Source: Bacteroidales bacterium
GTDB taxonomy: Bacteria > Bacteroidota > Bacteroidia > Bacteroidales > VadinHA17
DNA: 14,326 nt
Reading direction: 5' to 3'
Assembly (NCBI GenBank): GCA_020353115.1
Contig: CP070687.1
Span: 962,092-976,417, forward strand
Shown here: one piece after another, positions 1 through 6,525 of the stretch
How positions within the stretch are numbered: position 1 is the first letter of the stretch
Layout of the letters: the number at the start of each line of letters is the position of its first letter
The notes under the pieces: model-generated
Told to the model about the DNA's origin: nothing
The model's input: only the letters and a program-made list of their open reading frames with translations
Databases searched by the model: none
Made by a program: the position numbers and the translations under genes

Positions 1-395
1 ATTCCCGATTCCCTGAATATACCAATGATCTTTTCAGCTCCTCCTTTGGTCAGTTCATGCGCCATGAATCCCGGCATATAAGGATTTTCCTGAATCAGGG
101 AAATATAAATATTTACAAACTGCTCTATCTTTTCCCGGATTGAAATATCAGGATCAGCCATAATAACCATTGCTTTCGGAAAGAAGGATTGGAAGATATC
201 CGTTAATACCGCCTCGAACAACTTTTCCTTAGTCCTGAAGTAATAATGCAGTAATGCTTTGTTTATACCTGCCTCATCCGCAATTTCTTGCATTCGAGCG
301 CCATCCAGGCCTTTTCTGCCGAATACCCTTTTCGCAGCTTCAAATATAAGCGCTTCCGTACCCGGCTTCTTTTCAATTTTCTTATTTTTTCCCAT
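1..395 (-). CDS. TetR/AcrR-family transcriptional regulator (3' end outside window)
   Basis: Translating the minus strand from the ATG at 395-393 gives an open frame of 131 complete codons that leaves the window without a stop, so only the N-terminal two thirds is visible. Residues about 12-60 are a typical TetR DNA-binding domain: an Ala/Phe-rich first helix (IFEAAKRVFGRKG), then the helix-turn-helix GARMQEIADEAGINKALLHYYF and RTKEKLFEAV after it. This is the most conserved part of the family; the ligand-binding C-terminal part is only partly present. Family members are one-component repressors that release DNA when they bind a small molecule. The gene diverges from the peptidase operon at 636, and a palindrome overlaps its start codon, which suggests autoregulation. 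The ligand and the target genes cannot be read from the sequence. Confidence 0.93.
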   Translation of the reverse strand, partial: MGKNKKIEKKPGTEALIFEAAKRVFGRKGLDGARMQEIADEAGINKALLHYYFRTKEKLFEAVLTDIFQSFFPKAMVIMADPDISIREKIEQFVNIYISLIQENPYMPGFMAHELTKGGAEKIIGIFRESG

Positions 396-443
396 ATAGT
401 TTAACTATATTATTTAACTATTTAATTTAACTTTTTAGTCAAA
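394..443. promoter_or_regulatory. Probable TetR operator region: palindrome plus 13-bp-spaced repeats
   Basis: ATATAGTTTAACTATAT (394-410) is a perfect 8-bp inverted repeat around one central base. It overlaps the ATG of the TetR gene. The motif TTTAACT recurs at 400, 413 and 426, a regular 13-bp step. The last copy pairs with AGTCAAA at 437-443 (TTTAACT, 4 nt, AGTCAAA) as an inverted repeat with one mismatch. Symmetric sites in the divergent gap of a TetR gene are the usual place for its own operator. That it is the operator is inference. Confidence 0.55.
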
Positions 444-539
444 TCTAAAATTAATTTAATTATCCTCCAAATTTTTCATGGAATTTTTTGAAATTATCCT
501 CCCGTATGGAATTTTACCGGCTGTTGAAAAATTAAGAAT

Positions 540-551
540 ATACATATGTAT
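540..551. promoter_or_regulatory. 12-bp perfect palindrome upstream of the peptidase promoter
   Basis: ATACATATGTAT is perfectly self-complementary. It sits about 30 bp upstream of the -33 box of the peptidase promoter, a position suited to a dimeric regulator. In AT-rich DNA a palindrome of this size can arise by chance, so its function is uncertain. Confidence 0.25.
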
Positions 552-579
552 CTATTAACCTAATTTTAATCCGGATTAA

Positions 580-609
580 TTGTCCATATATAAAATAATA
601 ATACCTTTG
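580..609 (+). promoter_or_regulatory. Bacteroidetes-type promoter for the peptidase operon
   Basis: TTG at 580-582 is followed after 19 nt by TACCTTTG at 602-609, matching the TTG / TAnnTTTG arrangement known for the primary sigma factor of Bacteroidetes. Transcription would begin near 615 and leave a leader of about 20 nt before the ATG at 636. No Shine-Dalgarno sequence is visible, as is common in this phylum. Confidence 0.65.
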
Positions 610-635
610 CACATTCCATTTCATTATGACAAACA

Positions 636-2426
636 ATGAAGCACAGGTACAACACAAAGTCATTTGGTGCACTGATTTTGCTGGTCATAATTGGCTCCTG
701 CTCTCCGGTTAATATCGATAACCCGGAGATCAGTATTGAAGAGCTTAATCAGCACATTGCCTTTCTTGCTTCCGATTCCTTGAAGGGGAGGTTCCCGGGC
801 ACAGCAGAAGACAGTATTGCTGCCGATTATATTTTGAACAGCTTTATGGATTTTGGTCTACAGCCGCTTGACAGTAACGGTTTGCAGTATTTTGATGTAA
901 TAACCAGTGCAATTCCGGGAAAGAATAATGTATTCCAGACGGACGATATCACAGCTGAGTTAAACAAAGACTTTTCGCCGTTTTCTTTTTCTGAGAATGA
1001 TTCTCTGACTGCAGATTTGGTTTTTGCAGGATATGGTTTCAGGATTGACAGGGAAGACCTGAAATGGGATGATTATGTCAATTTGGATATAACCGGGAAG
1101 TGGGTTCTTTTACTGCGTGGCGACCCGGAAATTGAAAATCCTGACAGTCCGTTCATAACCTACAGTGGTGACAGGGATAAGGCAATGCAGGCCAGGGATC
1201 TTGGTGCCGGTGGTGTTCTCTTTGTTTCAGGAGTTGCATATGATCCGAATGATCAGCTGGTTGAGACCGATTCGAGGCAGCATTCAGTCGGAATTCCCGT
1301 TTTTCATATCACCCGGGAGCTAGCCGATCAAATTCTCAGGTCTGACGAGGAAACAATAGAAGGCCTTGAAGAGGAACTCAACCAAAAGAGGCAGCCTGCC
1401 GGTTTCGAATCAGTGATTTCTCTGAACGGCCGGTCTGAAATCATCCAGGAAACGGTTAAAACCCGGAACGTCGTTACTCTTCTGCAAACCGGAGCCCCCT
1501 TTCCCGTAAATGAGTATATTGTGATAGGGGCACATTATGATCACCTGGGTTCAGGAGGCCCGGGAAGTACCTCAAGGGTGCAGGATTCTTACGGGATTCA
1601 CTACGGAGCAGATGACAATGCATCCGGTATTGCCACATTGATAGAACTCGCGGAAAAGTATGCTTCAATAAGAGACAGCCTGAAGAGGAATATACTATTT
1701 GTTGCATTCGGAGCAGAGGAAATGGGGCTTCTCGGATCAAAACACTTTACAGAGAATCCGCCTGTTGATCCCGGGCATATCAAGGCAATGATAAATATTG
1801 ATATGGTAGGAAGGCTGACCTCCGACAGGAACCTGCAGATTGGTGGAATTGGCACCTCTGCCGAAGGCCGTGATATCCTGGAAAAATATTCCGGCGGATT
1901 TCCCTTTCAACTGGCCATGTCAGAGGAAGGGTACGGCCCCTCTGATCATGCTTCCTTCTATGGGATTGATATTCCTGTTTTTTTCTTTTCAACCGGTGCT
2001 CACATGGATTATCATACCCCCAAGGATATTATAGAAAATATAAATTTTAACGGATTGAAGTCGGTCAGTGACTATATATCTCTTGTTGCCTGGGATATCG
2101 CTAACAGAGAGATTAACCTGACATTCCGGGAGGCTGGTCCCAAACAGGGAACACAAATGAGAAGAAGAACTGGTGTTACCCTGGGTATTATGCCCGATTT
2201 CGCAGGTAATATAAAAGACGGATTGCGGGCAGATTTTGTTATAGAAGGGAGGCCTGCACACAAGGGAGGGATGCTTAAAGGAGATATTATTGTTTCCATT
2301 AACGGGCAGCCCGTGAAAAATATTGATGACTATATGTACCGGCTGTCGAGATTGAAATTCGGAGATATCATAAACGTTGAAGTCAGACGTGGTGATAAGA
2401 CTGAAGTATTAATAATTCAATTGTAA
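636..2426 (+). CDS. Lipoprotein M28-family zinc metallopeptidase with PA and PDZ domains
   Basis: 596-residue predicted exported aminopeptidase or carboxypeptidase of the M28 (peptidase Q/aminopeptidase S) family. The N-terminus has a hydrophobic stretch and a lipobox ending at Cys22, so it should be a lipid-anchored envelope protein. Residues about 125-245 resemble the protease-associated (PA) insert. The catalytic core shows the full di-zinc set: His300 in AHYDH, Asp326/Asp327 in GADDNASG, Glu361-Glu362 in GAEEMG (general base and ligand), Asp389 in NIDMVG and His460 in DYHTPKD. Residues 508-596 form a C-terminal PDZ domain with the LKGDIIVSINGQPV core, probably for binding substrates or partners. 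It is the first gene of a pair, with 16 nt before the membrane-protein gene, and has its own promoter. The domain order PA-M28-PDZ is known in Bacteroidetes; the substrate is unknown. Confidence 0.93.
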   Translation: MKHRYNTKSFGALILLVIIGSCSPVNIDNPEISIEELNQHIAFLASDSLKGRFPGTAEDSIAADYILNSFMDFGLQPLDSNGLQYFDVITSAIPGKNNVFQTDDITAELNKDFSPFSFSENDSLTADLVFAGYGFRIDREDLKWDDYVNLDITGKWVLLLRGDPEIENPDSPFITYSGDRDKAMQARDLGAGGVLFVSGVAYDPNDQLVETDSRQHSVGIPVFHITRELADQILRSDEETIEGLEEELNQKRQPAGFESVISLNGRSEIIQETVKTRNVVTLLQTGAPFPVNEYIVIGAHYDHLGSGGPGSTSRVQDSYGIHYGADDNASGIATLIELAEKYASIRDSLKRNILFVAFGAEEMGLLGSKHFTENPPVDPGHIKAMINIDMVGRLTSDRNLQIGGIGTSAEGRDILEKYSGGFPFQLAMSEEGYGPSDHASFYGIDIPVFFFSTGAHMDYHTPKDIIENINFNGLKSVSDYISLVAWDIANREINLTFREAGPKQGTQMRRRTGVTLGIMPDFAGNIKDGLRADFVIEGRPAHKGGMLKGDIIVSINGQPVKNIDDYMYRLSRLKFGDIINVEVRRGDKTEVLIIQL

Positions 2427-2442
2427 TTTATCAACCGAAAAG

Positions 2443-3270
2443 ATGAAAACCAGGTTATATTGGATCCTTGCTCTAGTTATTACGCTCGCTGCGGCATATT
2501 ACCAGAGAACGACAGGACCAACCCGCCCAAAGAAAGTTATTATTAACATTAATAATACCACATACAAATTCAAGTTTGTGCGAACACACGGAGGAACTGA
2601 TGATTGTGAGATTATCTTGAATATCCCTGATACAGAGGTAAACGGGAAACTCTTTTACAAGCGGTTCCCGACGAACGACGAATGGACTGTTGCTGATATG
2701 ATCAGGGATGGTGAAACACTGAAAGCCAGTCTGCCGCAACAACCCCCGGCAGGAAAACTTGCTTATTATCTGAAGCTTGAAACCAGGAATGAGACGGTAG
2801 ATGTATCATCCGGTGATCCTGTAATTATCCGGTTCAAAGGTGATGTTCCCGCTATTGTAATGGTCCCACATATCCTCCTGATGTTTATTGCCATGTTATT
2901 ATCCACCCTGGCAGGACTTCTTGCAATCGTTAAGCATCAACGCTACCGTTTTTACGGTATCCTTACCGTTATATTCTTCTTTACAGGGGGGTTAATCCTA
3001 GGACCAGTCGTACAATATTATGCTTTTGGAGAGGCATGGACCGGGATCCCTTTCGGATGGGATCTGACAGATAACAAGACACTGATCAGTTTTATCGTCT
3101 GGCTGGTTGCCGTAATTTTAAACCTTAAGAAGAAAAGACCGGCATTTGTCATTCTTGCTGCGGTCGTTTTGCTGGTCATCTATTCAATACCTCATAGCTT
3201 GTTCGGTTCTGAATTTGACTACACGTCCGGAGAAATAACCCAGGGATTCATTAACTTTCTGGTATATTAA
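2443..3270 (+). CDS. Conserved multi-pass membrane protein with extracytoplasmic domain
   Basis: 275-residue protein of unknown function. Visible architecture: an N-terminal membrane segment (about 5-20), a soluble region of about 115 residues (about 25-135) rich in beta-prone sequence, then four hydrophobic segments (about 137-163, 170-193, 212-228 and 233-250) and a short tail. The stretch between the third and fourth segments, GPVVQYYAFGEAWTGIPFGW followed by DLTDNKT, looks highly constrained. I believe it marks a conserved family of uncharacterised bacterial membrane proteins, but that is from memory. The soluble part probably faces the periplasm, since it follows a single membrane segment. 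The gene is 16 nt after the peptidase and probably shares its transcript, which hints at a role at the membrane related to that enzyme. No catalytic motif was recognised. Confidence 0.8.
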   Translation: MKTRLYWILALVITLAAAYYQRTTGPTRPKKVIININNTTYKFKFVRTHGGTDDCEIILNIPDTEVNGKLFYKRFPTNDEWTVADMIRDGETLKASLPQQPPAGKLAYYLKLETRNETVDVSSGDPVIIRFKGDVPAIVMVPHILLMFIAMLLSTLAGLLAIVKHQRYRFYGILTVIFFFTGGLILGPVVQYYAFGEAWTGIPFGWDLTDNKTLISFIVWLVAVILNLKKKRPAFVILAAVVLLVIYSIPHSLFGSEFDYTSGEITQGFINFLVY

Positions 3271-3271
3271 A

Positions 3272-3459
3272 AAAAGAGGCTGTGCAAAATGTCTCCGGGA
3301 AAAAACATAGTGCGTTAACTGCATTAAATACCATACACATGCTGGCTAAAATGGTACAAATAACAAGGGAAATCATTTTATGAATGTTTCCCGGTGGTAA
3401 CTATTACCATCCGCAAGCATTGTGCTGGTTTTCCGGATTTCTTCTGTACAACCTCTTTT
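3272..3459. repeat. 188-bp segment bounded by imperfect inverted repeats (possible MITE or IS relic)
   Basis: The left end reads AAAAGAGGCTGTGCAAAA from 3272. The right end, read on the minus strand from 3459, is AAAAGAGGTTGTACAGAA, identical at 15 of 18 positions. The similarity continues inward to a shared TCCGG, giving 23 of 31 matches. Inside lies a perfect hairpin TGGTAA-CTA-TTACCA (3395-3409) and no plausible gene. TTAA directly flanks the repeat on both sides. Ends of the form GAGGCTGT followed by an A-rich run resemble termini of some IS families, which is a recollection. Alternatively it is a fold between two convergent genes. It begins immediately after the stop codon of the membrane-protein gene. 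Confidence 0.45.
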
Positions 3460-3476
3460 AATTTCCTGTAAGAGAA

Positions 3477-3677
3477 CTACTCCACTTCCTCAACTGCGGA
3501 AGTGTCAACAACAGTTGTATCCGGTACTTCCTCCATGCTTTCATCGACAGCTTCTTCAACAGCTTCTGTTTCCGTTGCTGTTTCTTCTTCTCCTTCCTGG
3601 CCTTCGCTTTTACATGCAAAGAGACCGATTAAACATACCGTTGCTAAAGCCAGCAGAACAAATTGAATCTTCTTCAT
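3477..3677 (-). CDS. Small, strongly acidic lipoprotein
   Basis: 66-residue product with a classical lipoprotein signal: MKK, a hydrophobic core, and Cys22 in LIGLFAC. The mature part is only 45 residues, of which 18 are Glu or Asp and just one is Lys; the rest is mostly Thr, Ser, Val and Ala. It has no recognisable domain and is probably disordered, attached to a membrane surface. The clean signal peptide, the promoter-like box just upstream and the lack of a better frame on the other strand support a real gene. Short acidic lipoproteins are common in Bacteroidetes genomes and their roles are mostly unknown. It is transcribed towards the membrane-protein gene and away from the sigma operon. 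Confidence 0.75.
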   Translation of the reverse strand: MKKIQFVLLALATVCLIGLFACKSEGQEGEEETATETEAVEEAVDESMEEVPDTTVVDTSAVEEVE

Positions 3678-3710
3678 AACAAATTCTAGGTTTAAAGGTT
3701 AATCTGTCAT

Positions 3711-3741
3711 CAAAGATAATGATTCTTTTTATTACCTGAAA
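3711..3741 (-). promoter_or_regulatory. Candidate promoter of the acidic lipoprotein gene
   Basis: On the minus strand TATCTTTG (3718-3711) matches TAnnTTTG exactly. It is preceded after 19 nt by TTTC (3741-3738), one base off the TTTG form of the -33 box. The predicted start lies about 28 nt before the ATG at 3677. The remainder of the 305-base gap 3678-3982 holds only this site, the sigma promoter candidate and a short hairpin before the sigma start. Confidence 0.5.
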
Positions 3742-3918
3742 TAATACAAGCAGGTATTCGGCAGAGAATTTTTTCTATTAGGGTTTTAGAAAGCGATGAA
3801 TTCGTTTCAAGTCCGATTCCTCAGCATTAAATCGTTCAAAAAAAGACCTGTTCGGATTTTTTATCTATTTTTATTGAAATTATTACCAGCCGGGTTGCAT
3901 ATGTCGGAACTATTCCTC

Positions 3919-3948
3919 TTGAAGCATTTTACGAATTATTTATTTCTG
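3919..3948 (+). promoter_or_regulatory. Candidate promoter of the sigma factor operon
   Basis: TTG at 3919-3921, 19 nt, then TATTTCTG at 3941-3948, which differs from TAnnTTTG by one base. Predicted transcription would start near 3954, about 29 nt before the GTG start at 3983. A weaker match than the peptidase promoter. The operon could also be read by its own ECF sigma factor from a promoter I cannot recognise. Confidence 0.35.
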
Positions 3949-3982
3949 GATGCAGCATTTTACTTACTAAGCCGTCCTTAGA

Positions 3983-4558
3983 GTGAGTTCAGAGAAAAAA
4001 AACAACAATACAATTTACCAGAATATACACCAGGATATTATTAACCGGTGTATATCAGGAGACCAGAAAGCCCAGTTTCAATTATACAAACTTTATTATA
4101 GAGCCATGTATAATACGAGCTTGAGAATAGTAAACGATACCATGGAGGCGGAAGATATTATGCAAGAATCTTTTCTGTCTGCCTTTGATAAAATGGACAC
4201 CTATGAGGGGAAAGTCAGTTTCGGAGCCTGGTTAAAACGAATTGTAATCAATAATTCTCTGGATTCGCTTAAAAGGAAAAAGGTCGATTTTGAATCCATC
4301 GATGAATACCCGGTGGATCTTACGGAAGAGAGAAATGATCAGCTGGAAACGGACAAGTATAATTTTAACATTGAAGAGATCAGAGAAGCTCTCCCGCTGC
4401 TTCCTGAAAAATACAGGGTGGTTTTCTCGCTTTATCTTCTGGAAGGGTATGATCATGAAGAAATTGCCGGCATATTGGGAATTTCAAGCTCCACATCCAG
4501 ATCTCAACTTGTACGGGCTAAACAAAAGTTGTTAAAAATACTGTCTGAAAATCAATAA
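3983..4558 (+). CDS. ECF-type RNA polymerase sigma factor (RpoE-like)
   Basis: 191-residue sigma-70 family factor of the extracytoplasmic-function group. Region 2 covers about residues 34-100, with the helix YNTSLRIVNDTMEAEDIMQE and the promoter-melting part FGAWLKRIVINNSLDSLKRK. Region 4 covers about 131-185, with LPEKYRVVFSLYLLEGYDHE and the helix-turn-helix IAGILGISSSTSRSQLVRAK. There is no region 1 or 3, as expected for the group. The start is a GTG: an in-frame TAA at 3968 lies just upstream, and the next ATG (at about residue 42) would cut into region 2. It is followed after 11 nt by the probable anti-sigma gene, so it is likely held at the membrane until an envelope signal releases it. 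Target promoters are unknown. Confidence 0.93.
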   Translation: MSSEKKNNNTIYQNIHQDIINRCISGDQKAQFQLYKLYYRAMYNTSLRIVNDTMEAEDIMQESFLSAFDKMDTYEGKVSFGAWLKRIVINNSLDSLKRKKVDFESIDEYPVDLTEERNDQLETDKYNFNIEEIREALPLLPEKYRVVFSLYLLEGYDHEEIAGILGISSSTSRSQLVRAKQKLLKILSENQ

Positions 4559-4569
4559 TGTGAGAAAAT

Positions 4570-5136
4570 ATGGACCGTTTTGAAGAAATAATCGGACAAA
4601 ACAGGGATCAATTTGACGGATCGGAACCGGAAGATGGACATTTTAAAAGATTCTCACAAAAAATGCAAAACCGGAATAAGCGGATTATGCGATTTTCTCC
4701 GATAAACATTCTTAAAGCCGCTTCCGTTGTCCTTTTGATTACGTTGTCCTCCCTCTGGATATATGATAATATTCTTCGTAGTTCCGAAACAGGGAGAAGA
4801 ATGTCTCTGGGTGATATCTCCCCGGAATATCAGGAAGTTGAAATCTACTATACAGGCCTGGTTAAATCCAAATACAATGAAATTGACCAGGTGAGTTTTC
4901 CTGAGGACAGCACTCAAAAGATGATATTGAAAAGAGAATTATCCGATATGGATTCAATTTATAAAAGCCTTGAGAAAGAATTGGGTATCAATCCGACGGA
5001 CGAAAGGATCATTCATGCCATGATTGAACATTACCAGCGGAAGCTCGAGGTGATGAATCATATTCTGGATCAGTTATATCAACTGGAAAATCAGAAACAA
5101 AACAAAGATACAAACCATGAAAGCACAGATGTTTAA
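4570..5136 (+). CDS. Single-pass membrane protein, probable anti-sigma factor
   Basis: 188 residues: a cytoplasmic N-terminus (1-45) with the short motif EPEDGHFKRFSQKM, one membrane helix at about 48-68, and a periplasmic part with a predicted helical, coiled-coil-like stretch (about 115-175) rich in Glu, Lys, Leu and Gln. The layout and the position directly after an ECF sigma gene fit an anti-sigma factor that binds the sigma factor through its N-terminus. It has no zinc-binding HxxxCxxC motif and no FecR-like sequence, so it is not one of those known classes. The gene overlaps the next one by 20 nt, which suggests translational coupling. Function is inferred from context and architecture rather than from a recognised domain. 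Confidence 0.72.
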   Translation: MDRFEEIIGQNRDQFDGSEPEDGHFKRFSQKMQNRNKRIMRFSPINILKAASVVLLITLSSLWIYDNILRSSETGRRMSLGDISPEYQEVEIYYTGLVKSKYNEIDQVSFPEDSTQKMILKRELSDMDSIYKSLEKELGINPTDERIIHAMIEHYQRKLEVMNHILDQLYQLENQKQNKDTNHESTDV

Positions 5137-6202
5137 AAACGGAATTATATTCCTCCTTTTTATCTTTGGCCTGAATACGGTTAAGGCACAGAACAACGAA
5201 CTGACAAAAGATTACCATGAAGAATTCGATGTTACCGAAAATACAGAGCTTGTTCTTTCAAATAAATATGGTGACGTTGATATTAAGGACTGGGAGCAGA
5301 ATAAAATAGTGATCGATGTCGTGGTAACCGTTAATCATTCCAACAAGGCTACCGCCGAAAAGATGCTTGAGTATATTAACGTTGAATTCAGCCAATCGGG
5401 GGATGAAATCCTGGCAAAAACGGTTTTCGATGAAAGGTTTAATAAAATGAACTGGTCAAGAGGCAGGAACGGCAAAAGGTTCAACATTGATTACACGGTT
5501 AATATGCCAAAAGATGTAGCGCTCGATCTGCAAAACAAATATGGAAATGCATTCATAAGCGAACTAACGGGGGAAGTCTTAATCCAGCTGAAATACGGGA
5601 ATCTTAAAGCGAATAAAATCCTGAGGGGAGATGAAAAACCGTTGAGCAAGGTGGTACTCTCCTATGGAAAAGCAACAATCGAAGAGGTAAACTGGCTGAA
5701 ACTGGATGTCAAATACTGTGATAAACTGGAAATTGGTAAATCGAAAGCCCTTATGATTATGAGCGGGTATTCGAAAGTCTTCGTTGATGAGGCTAGTTCT
5801 ATCGTTGCCGATTCCAAATACGATAATTACACCATCGGGAAAGTGAATAATTTCGTTACGGCAAGCGGATATACCGGATATAAATTTGACCAGGTGAACA
5901 ATAAGCTGATGGTTGAAAGTAAATATGGTAACTGTTCCGTTGGATATATACCGAAAACATTTGAAGAAATCGATATCAACAGCAAATACGGAACCATCAA
6001 ACTTGGCATAGAGGAAGGTGCATCCTATTCGATCAAGGGTGAAGCCGGATACGGAAAGATCGAATTTCCATCGGGAGGAAGGGTAAGCAGGATAATCAAT
6101 AATAATTCCACAACAGTAGATGGAATCGTAGGTACAGAAACCTCTCCCAAAGCCACCATTAAAATATATACAAAATACGGATCAGTCCATATCTCAGAAT
6201 AG
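5117..6202 (+). CDS. Exported Tyr-Gly repeat protein (DUF4097-like beta-repeat)
   Basis: 361 residues with a signal peptide that probably ends after the typical Bacteroidetes VKAQ (residue 25). The body consists of about twelve short repeats, each with an aromatic-small turn followed by an alternating beta strand. Repeat tyrosines are at 51, 142, 160, 183, 200, 218, 235, 252, 270, 291, 312 and 354; between 142 and 270 the spacing is mostly 17-18 residues. Examples are NKYGDVDIKD, SKYGNCSVGY and TKYGSVHISE. This pattern suggests a stacked beta-helix or ladder, as in DUF4097/DUF2807-type exported proteins, which often accompany ECF sigma loci in this phylum. The gene begins inside the anti-sigma gene (a second in-frame ATG lies at 5129) and ends at a strong terminator. 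It may be a sensor partner of the anti-sigma factor or a surface protein; which one is unknown. Confidence 0.8.
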   Translation: MKAQMFKNGIIFLLFIFGLNTVKAQNNELTKDYHEEFDVTENTELVLSNKYGDVDIKDWEQNKIVIDVVVTVNHSNKATAEKMLEYINVEFSQSGDEILAKTVFDERFNKMNWSRGRNGKRFNIDYTVNMPKDVALDLQNKYGNAFISELTGEVLIQLKYGNLKANKILRGDEKPLSKVVLSYGKATIEEVNWLKLDVKYCDKLEIGKSKALMIMSGYSKVFVDEASSIVADSKYDNYTIGKVNNFVTASGYTGYKFDQVNNKLMVESKYGNCSVGYIPKTFEEIDINSKYGTIKLGIEEGASYSIKGEAGYGKIEFPSGGRVSRIINNNSTTVDGIVGTETSPKATIKIYTKYGSVHISE

Positions 6203-6226
6203 TTCAGAATTTAACCAATGTACTTC

Positions 6227-6253
6227 AAATGGAGGTTACGGCCTCCATTTTTT
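6227..6253 (+). terminator. Intrinsic terminator of the sigma operon
   Basis: AAATGGAGG (6227-6235), a 6-nt loop TTACGG, then CCTCCATTT (6242-6250) form a perfect 9-bp stem, continuing into a run of six T (6248-6253). It lies 25 nt after the stop of the repeat-protein gene and is oriented for the plus strand. The rest of the gap to 6525 shows no credible gene. Confidence 0.9.
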
Positions 6254-6481
6254 ATTGCAGTTCCTTTATTTCCTGAATACCTGACAGGTCCGGGTAATTG
6301 AGATTGCTGCAATCCGTTTGTACTTCATGGTTCAATCTTCAGGATATCACCGGTTATTTTAATGATTCTTATTTTATGAGATTCATTCCCCGGCGAACCT
6401 TAAGCGGTCATATAGTTTATGGATCAAAAATAAATCCCCGTAAAGGTATTTCGCAAAAGGTTCAGGAGTGTGTTACGGTTT

Positions 6482-6498
6482 CCGGTTTTCACAACCGG
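6482..6498 (-). terminator. Hairpin downstream of the LtaS-like gene, possible weak terminator
   Basis: CCGGTT-TTCAC-AACCGG is a perfect 6-bp stem with a 5-nt loop, 28 nt beyond the stop of the minus-strand gene. No T-run follows on the minus strand, so it may act as an RNA 3' end stabiliser or have no role. Confidence 0.25.
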
Positions 6499-6525
6499 TG
6501 AAAGTACTCCCAAACAGGAGGAATT

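Noticed and set aside
3422..3679. Plus-strand frame rich in Leu and Pro opposite the acidic lipoprotein
   Set aside because: It is the antisense of a gene with a clear lipoprotein signal; the composition is the mirror of Glu-rich codons.
3796..3981. 61-codon plus-strand reading frame ending just before the sigma start, considered as a leader peptide
   Set aside because: Low-complexity Phe/Leu-rich translation with no signal or domain, and the predicted sigma promoter lies inside it.
6298..6501. 67-codon plus-strand frame after the terminator
   Set aside because: TTG start, no recognisable domain, no promoter, and it follows directly behind a strong terminator.
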